Origin: Teratosphaeria epicoccoides
Taxonomy: Eukaryota; Ascomycota; Dothideomycetes; Mycosphaerellales; Teratosphaeriaceae
DNA length: 64,000 nucleotides
Direction: 5' to 3'
Assembly: GCA_021401465.1 (NCBI GenBank)
Contig: JADDMT010000007.1
Span: 186,001 to 250,000, forward strand
The notes beneath the pieces were generated by a model that had not been told where the DNA came from, did no database searches, and was given only the letters and a program-made list of their open reading frames with translations. This document shows positions 33,805 through 43,249 of this stretch, one piece after another (the stretch's first letter is position 1; every line of letters begins with the position of its first letter). The position numbers and the translations under genes were made by a program.

Positions 33805-34544
33805 ACAATTTCTCGATCAGCAAATGTGACTTTGTTGAGGCCGCAAGAGCTTGGGTCAACCTTGCTACGACCGTAACGGCGGTTATGGTGTCCAGCATAT
33901 ATACAGGAAGAACATGAGCTCTGGCGCGCCCAAGGCATCGTTCCCGCTTTTCTCAGGCGTCTAGAGCCCACTTTCCGTTGGGAGACATTCTTCCACAAAG
34001 TGCTGCAATGGCCTGCCGTGCGGCGGTTTGTGATTCGGGTGCGTGAAAGCACTTTTGACATGCTGGATCCGCCAAGTGCCGCTGGACGCGAGTTGAGCGA
34101 AGAAGGTCCTACCCTAGTAACAAGTTGGAACCTTCTCTGGAAGAATCTCAGACTTGTGCTGCAAGAGGGCCAGACAAACAAGCTCCAGGCGTACTGGTTC
34201 TGGAATAATGAGATTTCAACTCCTACCCTACAGACGAATGTCAGACGTCTCGAACAGGTGCTCGAAGCACCCAAGCTGGAGTACAGCAAGAAGATAAAAG
34301 CGCAAGTCAATCAGGCAACGAAGGACGTCGCCAACGCGCCACTCTACGACGGGTCCAAAGCTGGCTGCAGCAACTCGCCAGGACTGCCAGCCGTCTCAAA
34401 ATAACCAGGGAGACCAAGGGCCGCTTCTGTGAAGCCAACATCTACTCGACCTCCACTCCCGCGTTCATGGGCGTTCTCGCTCAAGATTTGAGCACTCGAA
34501 CTGAGGTCCGCCGGAGGGTGTTACTGAGGTGGAAGGGCTTCTGA
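33805..34544 (+). pseudogene. Unrecognised gene remnant with an internal stop and a frame shift
   Basis: A long protein-like frame reads ELWRAQGIVPAFLRRLEPTF, then WETFFHKVLQWPAVRRFVIR and NLLWKNLRLVLQEGQTNKLQ, and ends at a stop at 34402-34404. An in-frame TAA at about 33873 interrupts its 5' side. Near 34340 a second frame takes over as RRVQSWLQQLARTASRLKIT and RRRVLLRWKGF before a stop at 34544. Helical, Trp-rich text in both halves suggests one ancestral protein. I could not assign it; a mobile-element protein is possible but no motif proves it. Confidence 0.4.
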
Positions 34545-35578
34545 GGTAGTGCTAATCGCGATGGCTTGGAAGACCGAGATGGTAAGCTGCGCTACGAGAG
34601 CCTGGTCAGAGATAAAAAACGTTTGACGCATAAATTAGTGTTTCTGAAGCGGTAGTGTCCCCCGGGAAAGCATGACTCGTGTGATAGTCTCGTTTGTCCC
34701 TGTGTTTGTTGGTGCTGCGGGTTCTAGTCTCTGCAGATGAGGCTAATGACACTGGGTTGAGAGTGGCGCGTTCATAGAGACCGTCGTGAATGTGACATGA
34801 GCGTGAGCTTGTCACACTCTCTGCTAGGCATCCCGCTCCCAACGTGGTTGCACGAAAGGAATTGGTTAGCGGGAGTTGAGAATTGTCCTTCAGCACACAA
34901 CGGCCCAGGCTCTCACTCGGTCAGCTCAGAAATTCTTCTACGTTTCCGAGCCAGCAATCCTCAGCTCAGAGCGGGCGAATACAGGAACGACTCGGTGCGT
35001 CCCTTCCTCCTAGCACGTGCTAACATGAAGCTTCGGCGAACCAGACGACAATGGAACCATCCGCCGGTTCAAAACCTCTCCCAATCAACCGGAAAGACAA
35101 CATAACCATGCTCACCCCTTCCCTCCACTCCATTCTCCCCCAAGGGCTCCTCGACGGATTCAATTTTCCCGCCTAAGGCACAAACGGGCACTCCTACCCG
35201 TATAGCTGCTGCACGTTGTCCCAACACGAGGAAATGCTCGCTTGCTAGGCGCAAATCGATGACGGACTGCGCGGTTGTCTCCTTGTCAGCAAACGCCACT
35301 CTGTCTCTGCAGCGCGGGCATGGTCGCCGCCTCCTCCACCTCCGAGAGGAGAGGGCGGATGGTACTGCATGTTTGAGCATTCGGCGTCCGTATGATCTCG
35401 TAAAAATCGTTCGATCAGACACTCTTGCGGTTGGCGACTTTCATGCTCATCACCACAGACAACTTGTATTCCGCCAACATATATCAGACGCTGGTAACGA
35501 CCACGTCTGCTGCGGTCCTATGCCCTATTGACACCTTTCTAAGAACCAGCGGGCTTTCAAGCTACCTAGATAGCCAAC
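34545..35578. other. Accessory intergenic region
   Basis: A minus-strand frame ending at 35069 (SVIDLRLASEHFLVLGQRAA to VVFPVDWERF) reads like protein but has no convincing start or intron. The remainder, including the region just upstream of the small secreted protein gene, shows no recognisable gene. A TATATCAG element lies near 35481. Confidence 0.3.
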
Positions 35579-35972
35579 ATGAAGACCGCTACGACGCTGG
35601 TCGCGCTCCTTCCGTCACTGACAGCAGTGACAATTGCTGTTCACCAGCTCAACGTATCTCAAAAGCACGTTCGCGCTACGCATTCAATAATTCGTCCCAA
35701 CAGCCCATATCTCTAGCGCTGCTTCCCCGATCCCAGCAAACCGGGACGCTGCTGGTTCCAAATCAAAGGACCGGGCACGTTCCAGCCTTGCGCAGACGTG
35801 AGTGAGAGTACTGGATTCTTATCGGCCTAAGGATTGGTGATATGTGTCGACGCGTTTTGACCAGCTGACACTGCAGAGTGCCAGATGCAACGGTTTGTAC
35901 CGCGACTCCCAGCCGGACGGGGTCAGCGAGATGCATGATAGGAAGCTGGAGCGAAGGGCTACGTGCAAGTAG
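35579..35972 (+). CDS. Cryptic small secreted cysteine-containing protein, three exons
   Basis: Exons 35579-35653, 35717-35797 and 35877-35972 give an 83-residue protein. The first intron (63 bp, GTATCT...CTAG) removes the in-frame TAG at 35714-35716. The second (79 bp, GTGAGT...CTGAC...CTGCAG) has textbook signals. All junctions are phase 0. Exon 1 encodes a signal peptide (MKTATTLVALLPSLTAVTIA). The mature part has five cysteines, in RCFPDP, GRCWF, QPCAD, ARCNG and ATCK. A basic ERR site precedes the last Cys. Size, secretion signal and setting in repeat-rich accessory DNA fit an effector or antimicrobial-type peptide. No family is recognised, and because every exon is short it is easily missed. 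Confidence 0.55.
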
Positions 35973-36486
35973 CTATCTGCCGTCCCGACACAGTGCATGC
36001 AGCATGGTGTAGGCTGCGCCTGGTGAGGTTGCCTGCTTGCAAGCAGGCTGCTCAAGATGTTTTTGGCCCTTGCCGATGTTCCCTCCGGACGACAATGATG
36101 ATCGGGACTCCAATCTACATGGCATGATGTCTCGCCCTGACGTATGGCGACGTGAGGGATCGAAAGAGAGTGATGAGCGACGTGTTATGAGAGCTAGTGC
36201 GTGCTGGGGACGATTGAGCTAGATATACTGCGCGAGAGTCAGCACCTGACCAGCGCGCGGGACACTATCAAGCAGTTGCTCAGACTTCCTGTCATCTCGT
36301 CCAACTCCTCAGAGTTCTCCCATCGGTGGCCCGACGCAACATCACGGTCATCATACTCGTTACACACTGTCCCGCTATGCAATATATACGCACTCACACT
36401 ATCGGTATCCGACCCCATACAACACTTTTATCGCCAAAATGCCTGCCATCAGGATGCCTCAATCAACCCGGCCACAACAGAAAACT
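35973..36486. other. Intergenic, downstream of Ies1-like gene
   Basis: Spacer between the small secreted protein gene and the 3' end of the Ies1-like gene. Plus-strand frames here are shadows or lack starts. Nothing supportable. Confidence 0.35.
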
Positions 36487-38854
36487 CTAGTAGAACCGAT
36501 CATCATCCTCCTCATCCTCCTCATCCTCCCCCGCATCGAGCTCCCCAAGCATATCGCGCTCCTCATCATCTCGTATCCGGTCAGGAACCGCAGCCTGCAA
36601 AGGCTTCACCGCACGACGGTCATAACCAGCTTGCCGACTTTCCCCGGGCGGTTGCGAAGCCTCCCACGCCTGCCGCCGAATCATGCCTTGACCAGGCAAA
36701 TCAATGTCCTGCCACTTCTCCAACCGCCTCGATACGCGCCGGATAGTCTGCGCAATCGCCCTCGCCTCTTCACCCACATCCGACGGCTCATCCGGCAGAC
36801 GCGACAGGCCTGCCATCAGCACCTTGGGCTTCCTGATGAGTTCCAGGTCGTCCAGCACCTCGGCGTTCTCCTTGCCCCGATGCACGCGGAAGTCGTCGTC
36901 TTTCTCGGCTCTGCCCCTGGCTTTCTCGATCTTGATGCGCTCCTCCTCCGAGTCGTAGTCTGCCGGGAGGCGCTTGAGACGCTTCCACGCGCGCATGATA
37001 GGACCTTCGGCCTCGCGGTCTTCTCGAGCAGCGGCGTGGACGTGGCGGATCCGGCGGTCAAGAGTGTACTCGATCTGCTGTCTTCGATGACTAATGATTG
37101 CGGACTGGTGCTGTGTGATGCCGCGATGGCGCTTCTGGGCTTGGTATGATGGAGTGGGGACGTGGTCGCGGAAGTTTGTCGCAAAGGTAATGGTGTTGCC
37201 GCCCAGTGGTGACGTTTGACTTTGTAGCGCCGCAGCGCCCGGTGTAGTGGGTCGCATTGCTGACGATGGAGGCTCATTGAGGTTGAAATTGTATTGGCCG
37301 TTGTTGGGTAGGAGTGGGACGTGGTGTGGACCTTCCACACCTCGGACAGCGAGAGGCACCACCTCTTGCGGCTTCTGCTTGTTCCGGCGCCAGTTGCCAC
37401 GACCAGGACCTTTCTTGACAGTCGGTGGTGAAGGGACTTCGACGACATCATCGTTGAGGAGGTTGTTGATACGCATGTCCGGTGCGGCTTTTGGCGCATT
37501 GACTGATTGGAAGCCGCGGGCTGTTGCTGGAGAAGGCGATCGCGTGTGCTCGCTGCCGTAATCGTGCATACCTGGAAGCCTGGGTGCCGATGTCACTGCA
37601 CCTTTCGGCCAAGCTGCGTCTCCTGCCTCATCATCAGAGGGCTGTTCGCCACGACCCGTCAGACCTTTCTCTTTGCGCGCTCGCTTCAGTGCGGTCATCG
37701 CAGGGCTAGGTTCGCTCGCAAGGATTGCGAGGCGCTCCTTCCGCTTCACTTCTCCAAAGACCACCTCGTCCTCTGTGTCGACATTCTCCAGGGCAGCTTG
37801 CTCCTCGGTCAAGCTCTCCAGCGCAGGCACCTTCGTTGGGACGCCGTCTGGGCATTCTCCAGATTCTCCATGCTCGCCGGCACCGAATGGGTTGCGCTGG
37901 CTATCTGGGTACCCAAAGTCGCTCTCCAAATACCACCAGATCAACCACAGAAACGCCCGCGCCCTGCTCGCACTGCTGAGACTACCACGCATGACCAGGT
38001 CGAAGAAGTCTCTGGGTGGGCTGAAGTGGCTTTCGCTGATCTTGGGCGCGTATTGACTCATGACGAAGATCAAATTGACTGGGTTGGTCCGCGGTCGTGC
38101 AGCTGCTTTGACCTCCTCCAGCGTGCTGGGCTGCGGCTCGTCCTCGGTGGCACCTTTCAGGATGGATTTCAGTCGCGGTGCATCCTGGAGCTGTTTGTAA
38201 GCGCTTGGGTCCTGACCGGCTTGTAATGCTGGGATGGAGTGGTAAGTGCGTAGCTGCGCGCGCATCTCCGGGAAGACTAGAGCCGGCAATTAGCACCTGC
38301 GGGAATCTGTCTGCATCATCACGACACATACAGTTCAGAGTGGTGTTCATCCTTCCCACGTTGACCAGCAAGCACACCATGGCCATGGAGATGGCGCCTT
38401 CCGTGTCTTGCAGCAGCTTCTCCTTCAAGATCTTGCTGCACTTGCTGCTCTTGGCCATGGCGTCCACGTACACCTCAGCGAACGTGTGGCCCGCGGTGCG
38501 ATCGCTGAATTTGGTGAAACATGGCGTCTTGTCGTAGAAGACCAGCTTGAGGAAGTCGAACTGGATGTCCTTCCGCCATAGCGGTATGCCGTCCTCCTTT
38601 TTCAAGTGCTTGATCTTGTTGCCCGAGTAGACGGACGACACGCTCCCACTGGCGTTGCGCCGGATGGTGGTGCTGGTGGATGTGTGTACTGCGTCGTCGT
38701 CGTTGTCGGAGTGGTCCTTGCGTGCATGTGGCAGGCTCGAGGGCGGTGGCATGGCGGCTTTCGGGTGCTCGGTCGGCGCTTGACTACTGAGCGCGGGCGT
38801 GGGCGGCGAGCGCTCTCCTGGGTCGCGCGCGAGGATGTGCTGCAGCGAGGCCAT
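36487..38854 (-). CDS. IES1: INO80 chromatin-remodelling complex subunit, Ies1-like
   Basis: Two exons (38854-38332 and 38276-36487, 55-bp intron) encode about 770 residues. ATG 38854 (MASLQHILARD) was preferred to a further upstream in-frame ATG because the sequence becomes protein-like there. The conserved core begins KKEDGIPLWRKDIQFDFLKL, passes the splice at NTTLNFFPEMRAQLRTYHSI and includes the signature RGSLSSASRARAFLWLIWWY with LESDFGYPD, typical of the fungal Ies1 domain. The rest is disordered with basic and acidic clusters. A helical region ALKRARKEKG and a C-terminal Asp/Glu run (EDEEDEEDDDRFY) end it. Ies1 is a nuclear, fungus-specific INO80 subunit; exact role unknown. Confidence 0.85.
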
Positions 38855-39752
38855 CTTGGTTTGGCACCGCCTCCAAAACGGTGTTTCGGATCCCTGCAGC
38901 ACCTGTATTTACCTCACTCGACGGTGCCGTGGCCGTGGATGGGATTAACGGCGCATCGATATCACTCGATCAATGGCATTAATGCCGGTACGTGACAAGA
39001 AAGAAAGGAACCGGGAATTGCTGGAGGAGGAGGGTGCTTGGCCTGTGAATATCAATAATCATGGCACTCGGGCTACGTAACTCTACATCCCTCTCGAGCA
39101 CCTCAGCTCACGGCTGCAGCGCTCATACCAATCCCGAGTCCAGATTGAGTGTACATCAAACTGCACATGTGGGGAGACGATCACACTCGTGCGACCAGCC
39201 ACCACCACATCATGTCCGGCCAACAGGTGCGGGTGCGTGTCGGGCCGTGAATCATCGCCGAATACCTGATGTGTGCTGCTTCTGCTGAGTCGTGCTCGTG
39301 CGGTGATACCACCCGAGCGCTGGGGATGATGCATGCGGTGGTGGTGGTGGTGTGTCGACTTGGTACACGCCCGGCCGCATGATCCGCTTCGAGTTGCCAG
39401 GACAATTCTCGTGGTAAGCTCGGTAGTGGCTTCCGCTACCTCCTACATCACCCACCACAAACCTCTTGGCGGCGCGCGCACACTGCATGGTGCAGCCCTG
39501 TCGGTGCCGCACATCTCGTCGACTGCACGTTCACCTTCAGTCTTTGCTAGCGGTGCGTTTGGACCCCTTCGCTGGCCTGCCGGGAGGCAAGGGTCCGCCA
39601 CACACTGAGACTGGCGGTTTCGGTGAGGGATTCTCAGCCGTTTGCCCCGTAAGCAGAACGACCGGGAACATAGTGGTCCTCCGTCTTGATCTCGGAGCAT
39701 CTTGGCGTCTTCCCGGGCGTCACAGTGCTCTCGAGATCTTGAGGTCCGCAGA
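38855..39752. other. Divergent promoter region, Ies1-like / M16 protease
   Basis: Shared upstream region. It contains a GGTGGTGGTGGTGGTGTG simple repeat at about 39338 but no gene. The plus frames within it are short and unsupported. Confidence 0.4.
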
Positions 39753-42700
39753 ATGCCTGCCGCCACGGAGAAAAAGCCTCACTTCAAGACGGTCCAACAA
39801 GTGCCGCTTGATTATGCCCCGATCAAGATCACGCAGTATGAATCCACCCGAACAGGCATGCGGGTAGCCGTTGTCGACCAGATGGGTCCCAAGGTGAACG
39901 GATACTTCGCGCTGGCCACGGAAATCCATGATGACTCCGGAGCGCCGCATACGTTGGAGCATCTCTGCTTCATGGGCTCGAAGGCCTATCACTACAAAGG
40001 CTTCCTGGACAAGCTGGCCACGAGACAATACTCAACGACAAATGCTTGGACCGCCACCGACCAGACTGCATATACCTTAGAGACGGCAGGATGGGAGGCA
40101 TTTGCAAATATGCTTCCGGTGTATCTGGACCATCTGATCGTTCCGACCCTGAGTGACGCCGGGTGCTATACCGAGGTCCATCACGTCGACGGCACCGGGA
40201 ACGATGCAGGCGTGGTCTATTCTGAGATGCAAGGTGTGCAGAACAAGCCGGAAGAGTTGATGGAGCTTGCCTTGAAACGTGCCATGTATCCCGAAGGTAA
40301 CGGCTTTCGCTACGAGACCGGAGGGATGATGGAGCAGCTACGTACGTTGACGGCAGATCGAATACGACAGTTCCACAGGGAGATGTACCAACCGAAGAAC
40401 ATGCGCCTGGTCATTACTGGTGAGGTCGACCACGACGAGCTGCTGCACGTGCTGGACGACTTTGAAGGAACGATTCTGATGGATGTGCCGACTCTTGATG
40501 CTCCATTTCACCGCCCGTGGGTCAACACTGGACACGCAGATGCGATTAAACAGAAGGTCGTACAAAAGGTATTGTTTCCGGAAGAAGACGAGACCATGGG
40601 CGAGATCTTCATCGGGTATCTGGGCCCTCCGTATAACGACCACAAATCCAACGACGCCTTGGCTGTCCTCCTATCCTACCTTTGTGGGTCCTCGATCTCT
40701 GTGCTTGAGAACACATTGGTGGAAAAAGAGCAACTGTGCAGCGCGGTTTATTGGCAAGCAGAATTCCGTCCGGAAGCGCAGATCACATTCAGCTTGAGTG
40801 CAGTCGCGACCGCCAAGCTGGACTCTGTCGAGAAGCGCTTCGTAAAGCTCATGCGTGATACGGCCAGCAAGCCATTGGATATGGGCTACATGCACGAGTC
40901 GATTAGGCGTTTGAGAAGGCAGATCATCTCAAAGTGCGAGAACGCAGGTGAATTCCTCTCTACCGCCGTCATCGAAGATCATCTCTTCGGATCGCGCGCT
41001 GGCGAAGACTTGCTCGAGATACAGACGCTGCGAGGATTTGACGATTTGCTCGATTGGACTGACTCGCAGTGGCGAGACTTTATGAAGAAGTGGTTCGTCG
41101 ATGCTAACCACATCTCCATCCTCGGGGTACCTTCTGTGGAGCTGTCGAAGCAGATCACCCAAGAGGAAAGAGCGCGCGTCGAAGCTCAACAGCACAGGCT
41201 TGGCGAAGACGGGCTGAAGAGACTCGCCGAGAAGCTGAAACAAGCACAAGACGACAACAACGTCCCGATACCTGAGTCACTGTTGCAGCAGTACCCCATA
41301 CCAGGTACAGACTCCATTCACTTCATCTCGACGACCTCGGCTCGTGGCGGCTCTGCACGTCGAGACAAGCGGCCGGAGAACCCAATCCAAGAAGTAATCG
41401 ACCGTGACGACAATGAGTCACCCCTCTTTTTCCATTTCGAGCACATACCTAGCAACTTTGTTCGTGTAAAGGTCACCATGTGCACCGGATCCATACCGGT
41501 CGAGCTGAAGCCATTGCTGACGCTGTACCTGTCCAACTTCTTTGCCACGCCAGTGCAACGCGATGGGAAGAAGCTCGAATTTGAGGAGGTAGTATTGGAA
41601 CTCGAAAAGGAGACGGTATCCTACAACATCAGTCGCGACTATCCGAACGGCGAGCTGATCGCCGTCAGTTTCAACACTGAGCCCGAGCGGTACGAAGTCA
41701 TGATCAGCTGGCTACGGACCATTTTCTTTGACGCAGTCCACGATCCAGCACGACTTCACGCTTCCCTGACCAAGATACTGGCCGACATACCCGACGACAA
41801 ACGCTCTGGAGACGCCATGGCCGCTACTGTTCTCAGCATGATTCAGACTCAGCCGGCATCCTCAATCCGAGCGCAAGCAACCCTATCGAGAGCACTATAC
41901 TTGCGCCGGATTCGGAAGATGCTCAAGGACGACCCAGATACTGTTGTTGACAAGTTTGCATCGCTCTGCAAGGCGCTGCATCGCCCGGAGAACTTCAGGA
42001 TCTACGTCGCAGCCGACCTCGAAAAGCTCCACAAGCCTGTGACTGCTTGGCAGACGCTGGTCCAAGGACTCGATTCAAGCAAGCCGCTCGCACCATTGGA
42101 CAGCCGTCGAGCTCTGCTGAGCGAGATTGGCAAAAGACCCGGCAATACCGCATACATCGTCCCGATCGCCTCCATCGACTCCTCATTCGCCCGCCTTTCC
42201 GCTCATGGACCAGACAGCTACGATCACCCAGACCTCCCCGCACTCATGGTCGCAGAGAGCTATATGGACGCCGTCGAAGGCCCTCTCTGGCGCGCAGTCC
42301 GCGGCACAGGCCTGGCCTACGGTACAGGCTGGAGCCACAACATCGAAACCGGCCTGCTGTCCTTCAAGGTCTACCGCTCGCCCGACGCACACAAAGCCTG
42401 GGCTGCGAGCAAAGAGCAAGTCGAAAGTCTCGCTTCAGGCAAGATCGCTTTCGAGAAACTGATGCTTGAAGGTGCCATCAGCGAGATCGTGCTCAATATG
42501 GCTTTGGAGCAGCCGAGTATGGCTGCGGCGGCGGAGATGGGGTTTATCAATCAGGTTATTCGGGGGATTGATAAGGATTATAATCATGAGATGCTGGGAA
42601 AGGTGCGGGGGGTTACGGAGGAGGAGGTCAAGGGAGTGATGGTGAGGTATATGCTTCCGGCGTTCAGAGCGGAGAGCAGCAATTTGGTGGTTACGTGTTC

Positions 42701-42923
42701 AGCGGTCATGGTGGAGGGTTTGGAGGGGAAATTTCGGGGTGAGGGGTTCGGGGTGAGGGTGGAGGGGTTGGAGGGGTTTCAGGATGATTATGGGCTCAAG
42801 GCGATGGAGGGTGGGGAGGAGGAAGAAGAAGCGGAGGGGGATGGGGATGGGGATGGGGATGAGGATGAGGATGAGGATGATGAGGAGGGTATGGATACGC
42901 CAGGGAGTGATGAGGAGGTGTAG
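39753..42923 (+). CDS. M16 family zinc metalloprotease (cytosolic, YOL098C/Mug138-like)
   Basis: A single exon encodes about 1056 residues. ATG 39753 (MPAATEKKPHFK) was chosen over an in-frame ATG 17 codons upstream because homologues begin close to the KITQYES segment. The inverted zinc motif HTLEH lies at residues 66-70 (His66, Glu69, His70), in the context DDSGAPHTLEHLCFMGS. The downstream glutamate is in VVYSEMQG. The four-domain M16 organisation is consistent with the length, and related fungal proteins are cytosolic oligopeptidases without a presequence, as here. The C-terminal about 35 residues are almost all Asp/Glu/Gly, encoded by GGGGAT and GAGGAT repeats at 42836-42881. Codon choice changes from C-ending to G/T-ending near 42500. 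Confidence 0.92.
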   Translation: MPAATEKKPHFKTVQQVPLDYAPIKITQYESTRTGMRVAVVDQMGPKVNGYFALATEIHDDSGAPHTLEHLCFMGSKAYHYKGFLDKLATRQYSTTNAWTATDQTAYTLETAGWEAFANMLPVYLDHLIVPTLSDAGCYTEVHHVDGTGNDAGVVYSEMQGVQNKPEELMELALKRAMYPEGNGFRYETGGMMEQLRTLTADRIRQFHREMYQPKNMRLVITGEVDHDELLHVLDDFEGTILMDVPTLDAPFHRPWVNTGHADAIKQKVVQKVLFPEEDETMGEIFIGYLGPPYNDHKSNDALAVLLSYLCGSSISVLENTLVEKEQLCSAVYWQAEFRPEAQITFSLSAVATAKLDSVEKRFVKLMRDTASKPLDMGYMHESIRRLRRQIISKCENAGEFLSTAVIEDHLFGSRAGEDLLEIQTLRGFDDLLDWTDSQWRDFMKKWFVDANHISILGVPSVELSKQITQEERARVEAQQHRLGEDGLKRLAEKLKQAQDDNNVPIPESLLQQYPIPGTDSIHFISTTSARGGSARRDKRPENPIQEVIDRDDNESPLFFHFEHIPSNFVRVKVTMCTGSIPVELKPLLTLYLSNFFATPVQRDGKKLEFEEVVLELEKETVSYNISRDYPNGELIAVSFNTEPERYEVMISWLRTIFFDAVHDPARLHASLTKILADIPDDKRSGDAMAATVLSMIQTQPASSIRAQATLSRALYLRRIRKMLKDDPDTVVDKFASLCKALHRPENFRIYVAADLEKLHKPVTAWQTLVQGLDSSKPLAPLDSRRALLSEIGKRPGNTAYIVPIASIDSSFARLSAHGPDSYDHPDLPALMVAESYMDAVEGPLWRAVRGTGLAYGTGWSHNIETGLLSFKVYRSPDAHKAWAASKEQVESLASGKIAFEKLMLEGAISEIVLNMALEQPSMAAAAEMGFINQVIRGIDKDYNHEMLGKVRGVTEEEVKGVMVRYMLPAFRAESSNLVVTCSAVMVEGLEGKFRGEGFGVRVEGLEGFQDDYGLKAMEGGEEEEEAEGDGDGDGDEDEDEDDEEGMDTPGSDEEV

Positions 42924-43078
42924 AGGGTCATGGATTTCGGTCGTAGAACGGGCAAGACCAGGCGTTCGTTATGTGATGGATGCAGACAGATCAAGTCTCC
43001 CGCCGTTCCGGCCATTGGTAAGCATTCCCGCCAGCTTGGGCGTCCCATAGGAAAGGGGTGATCTCGATCAACTGACCA

Positions 43079-43249
43079 GTCAACTGGTTGATGTGGCATA
43101 TTGCCTGCTGATGCGGTTGATAGCGTCGTCAAAAAGTTGATTACTTCTCTCAATGTGGTTGACTGCTCGCTGATGGGAACGAGAGCTTCGTCAAAGAGTT
43201 GACTGCTCTTTAACGCGGTTGACTGCCCGGGTCAGGTCAAATAGTTGAC
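43079..43249. promoter_or_regulatory. Cluster of four GTCAA-N4-TTGA[C/T] palindromes
   Basis: Fourteen-base inverted repeats occur at 43079 (GTCAACTGGTTGAT), 43128 (GTCAAAAAGTTGAT), 43190 (GTCAAAGAGTTGAC) and 43236 (GTCAAATAGTTGAC), spaced 49, 62 and 46 bases. Further half-sites (GGTTGAC or GGTTGAT) lie between them at about 43115, 43157 and 43217. The shared arms with free four-base centres look like dimer binding sites or a short satellite. The nearest gene end is the M16 protease 155 bases upstream; no gene starts nearby. Confidence 0.55.

Noticed and set aside
33597..34310. Minus-strand 237-codon frame
   Set aside because: Poor composition (Ser/Arg-rich, no motif) and antisense to a better plus-strand frame.
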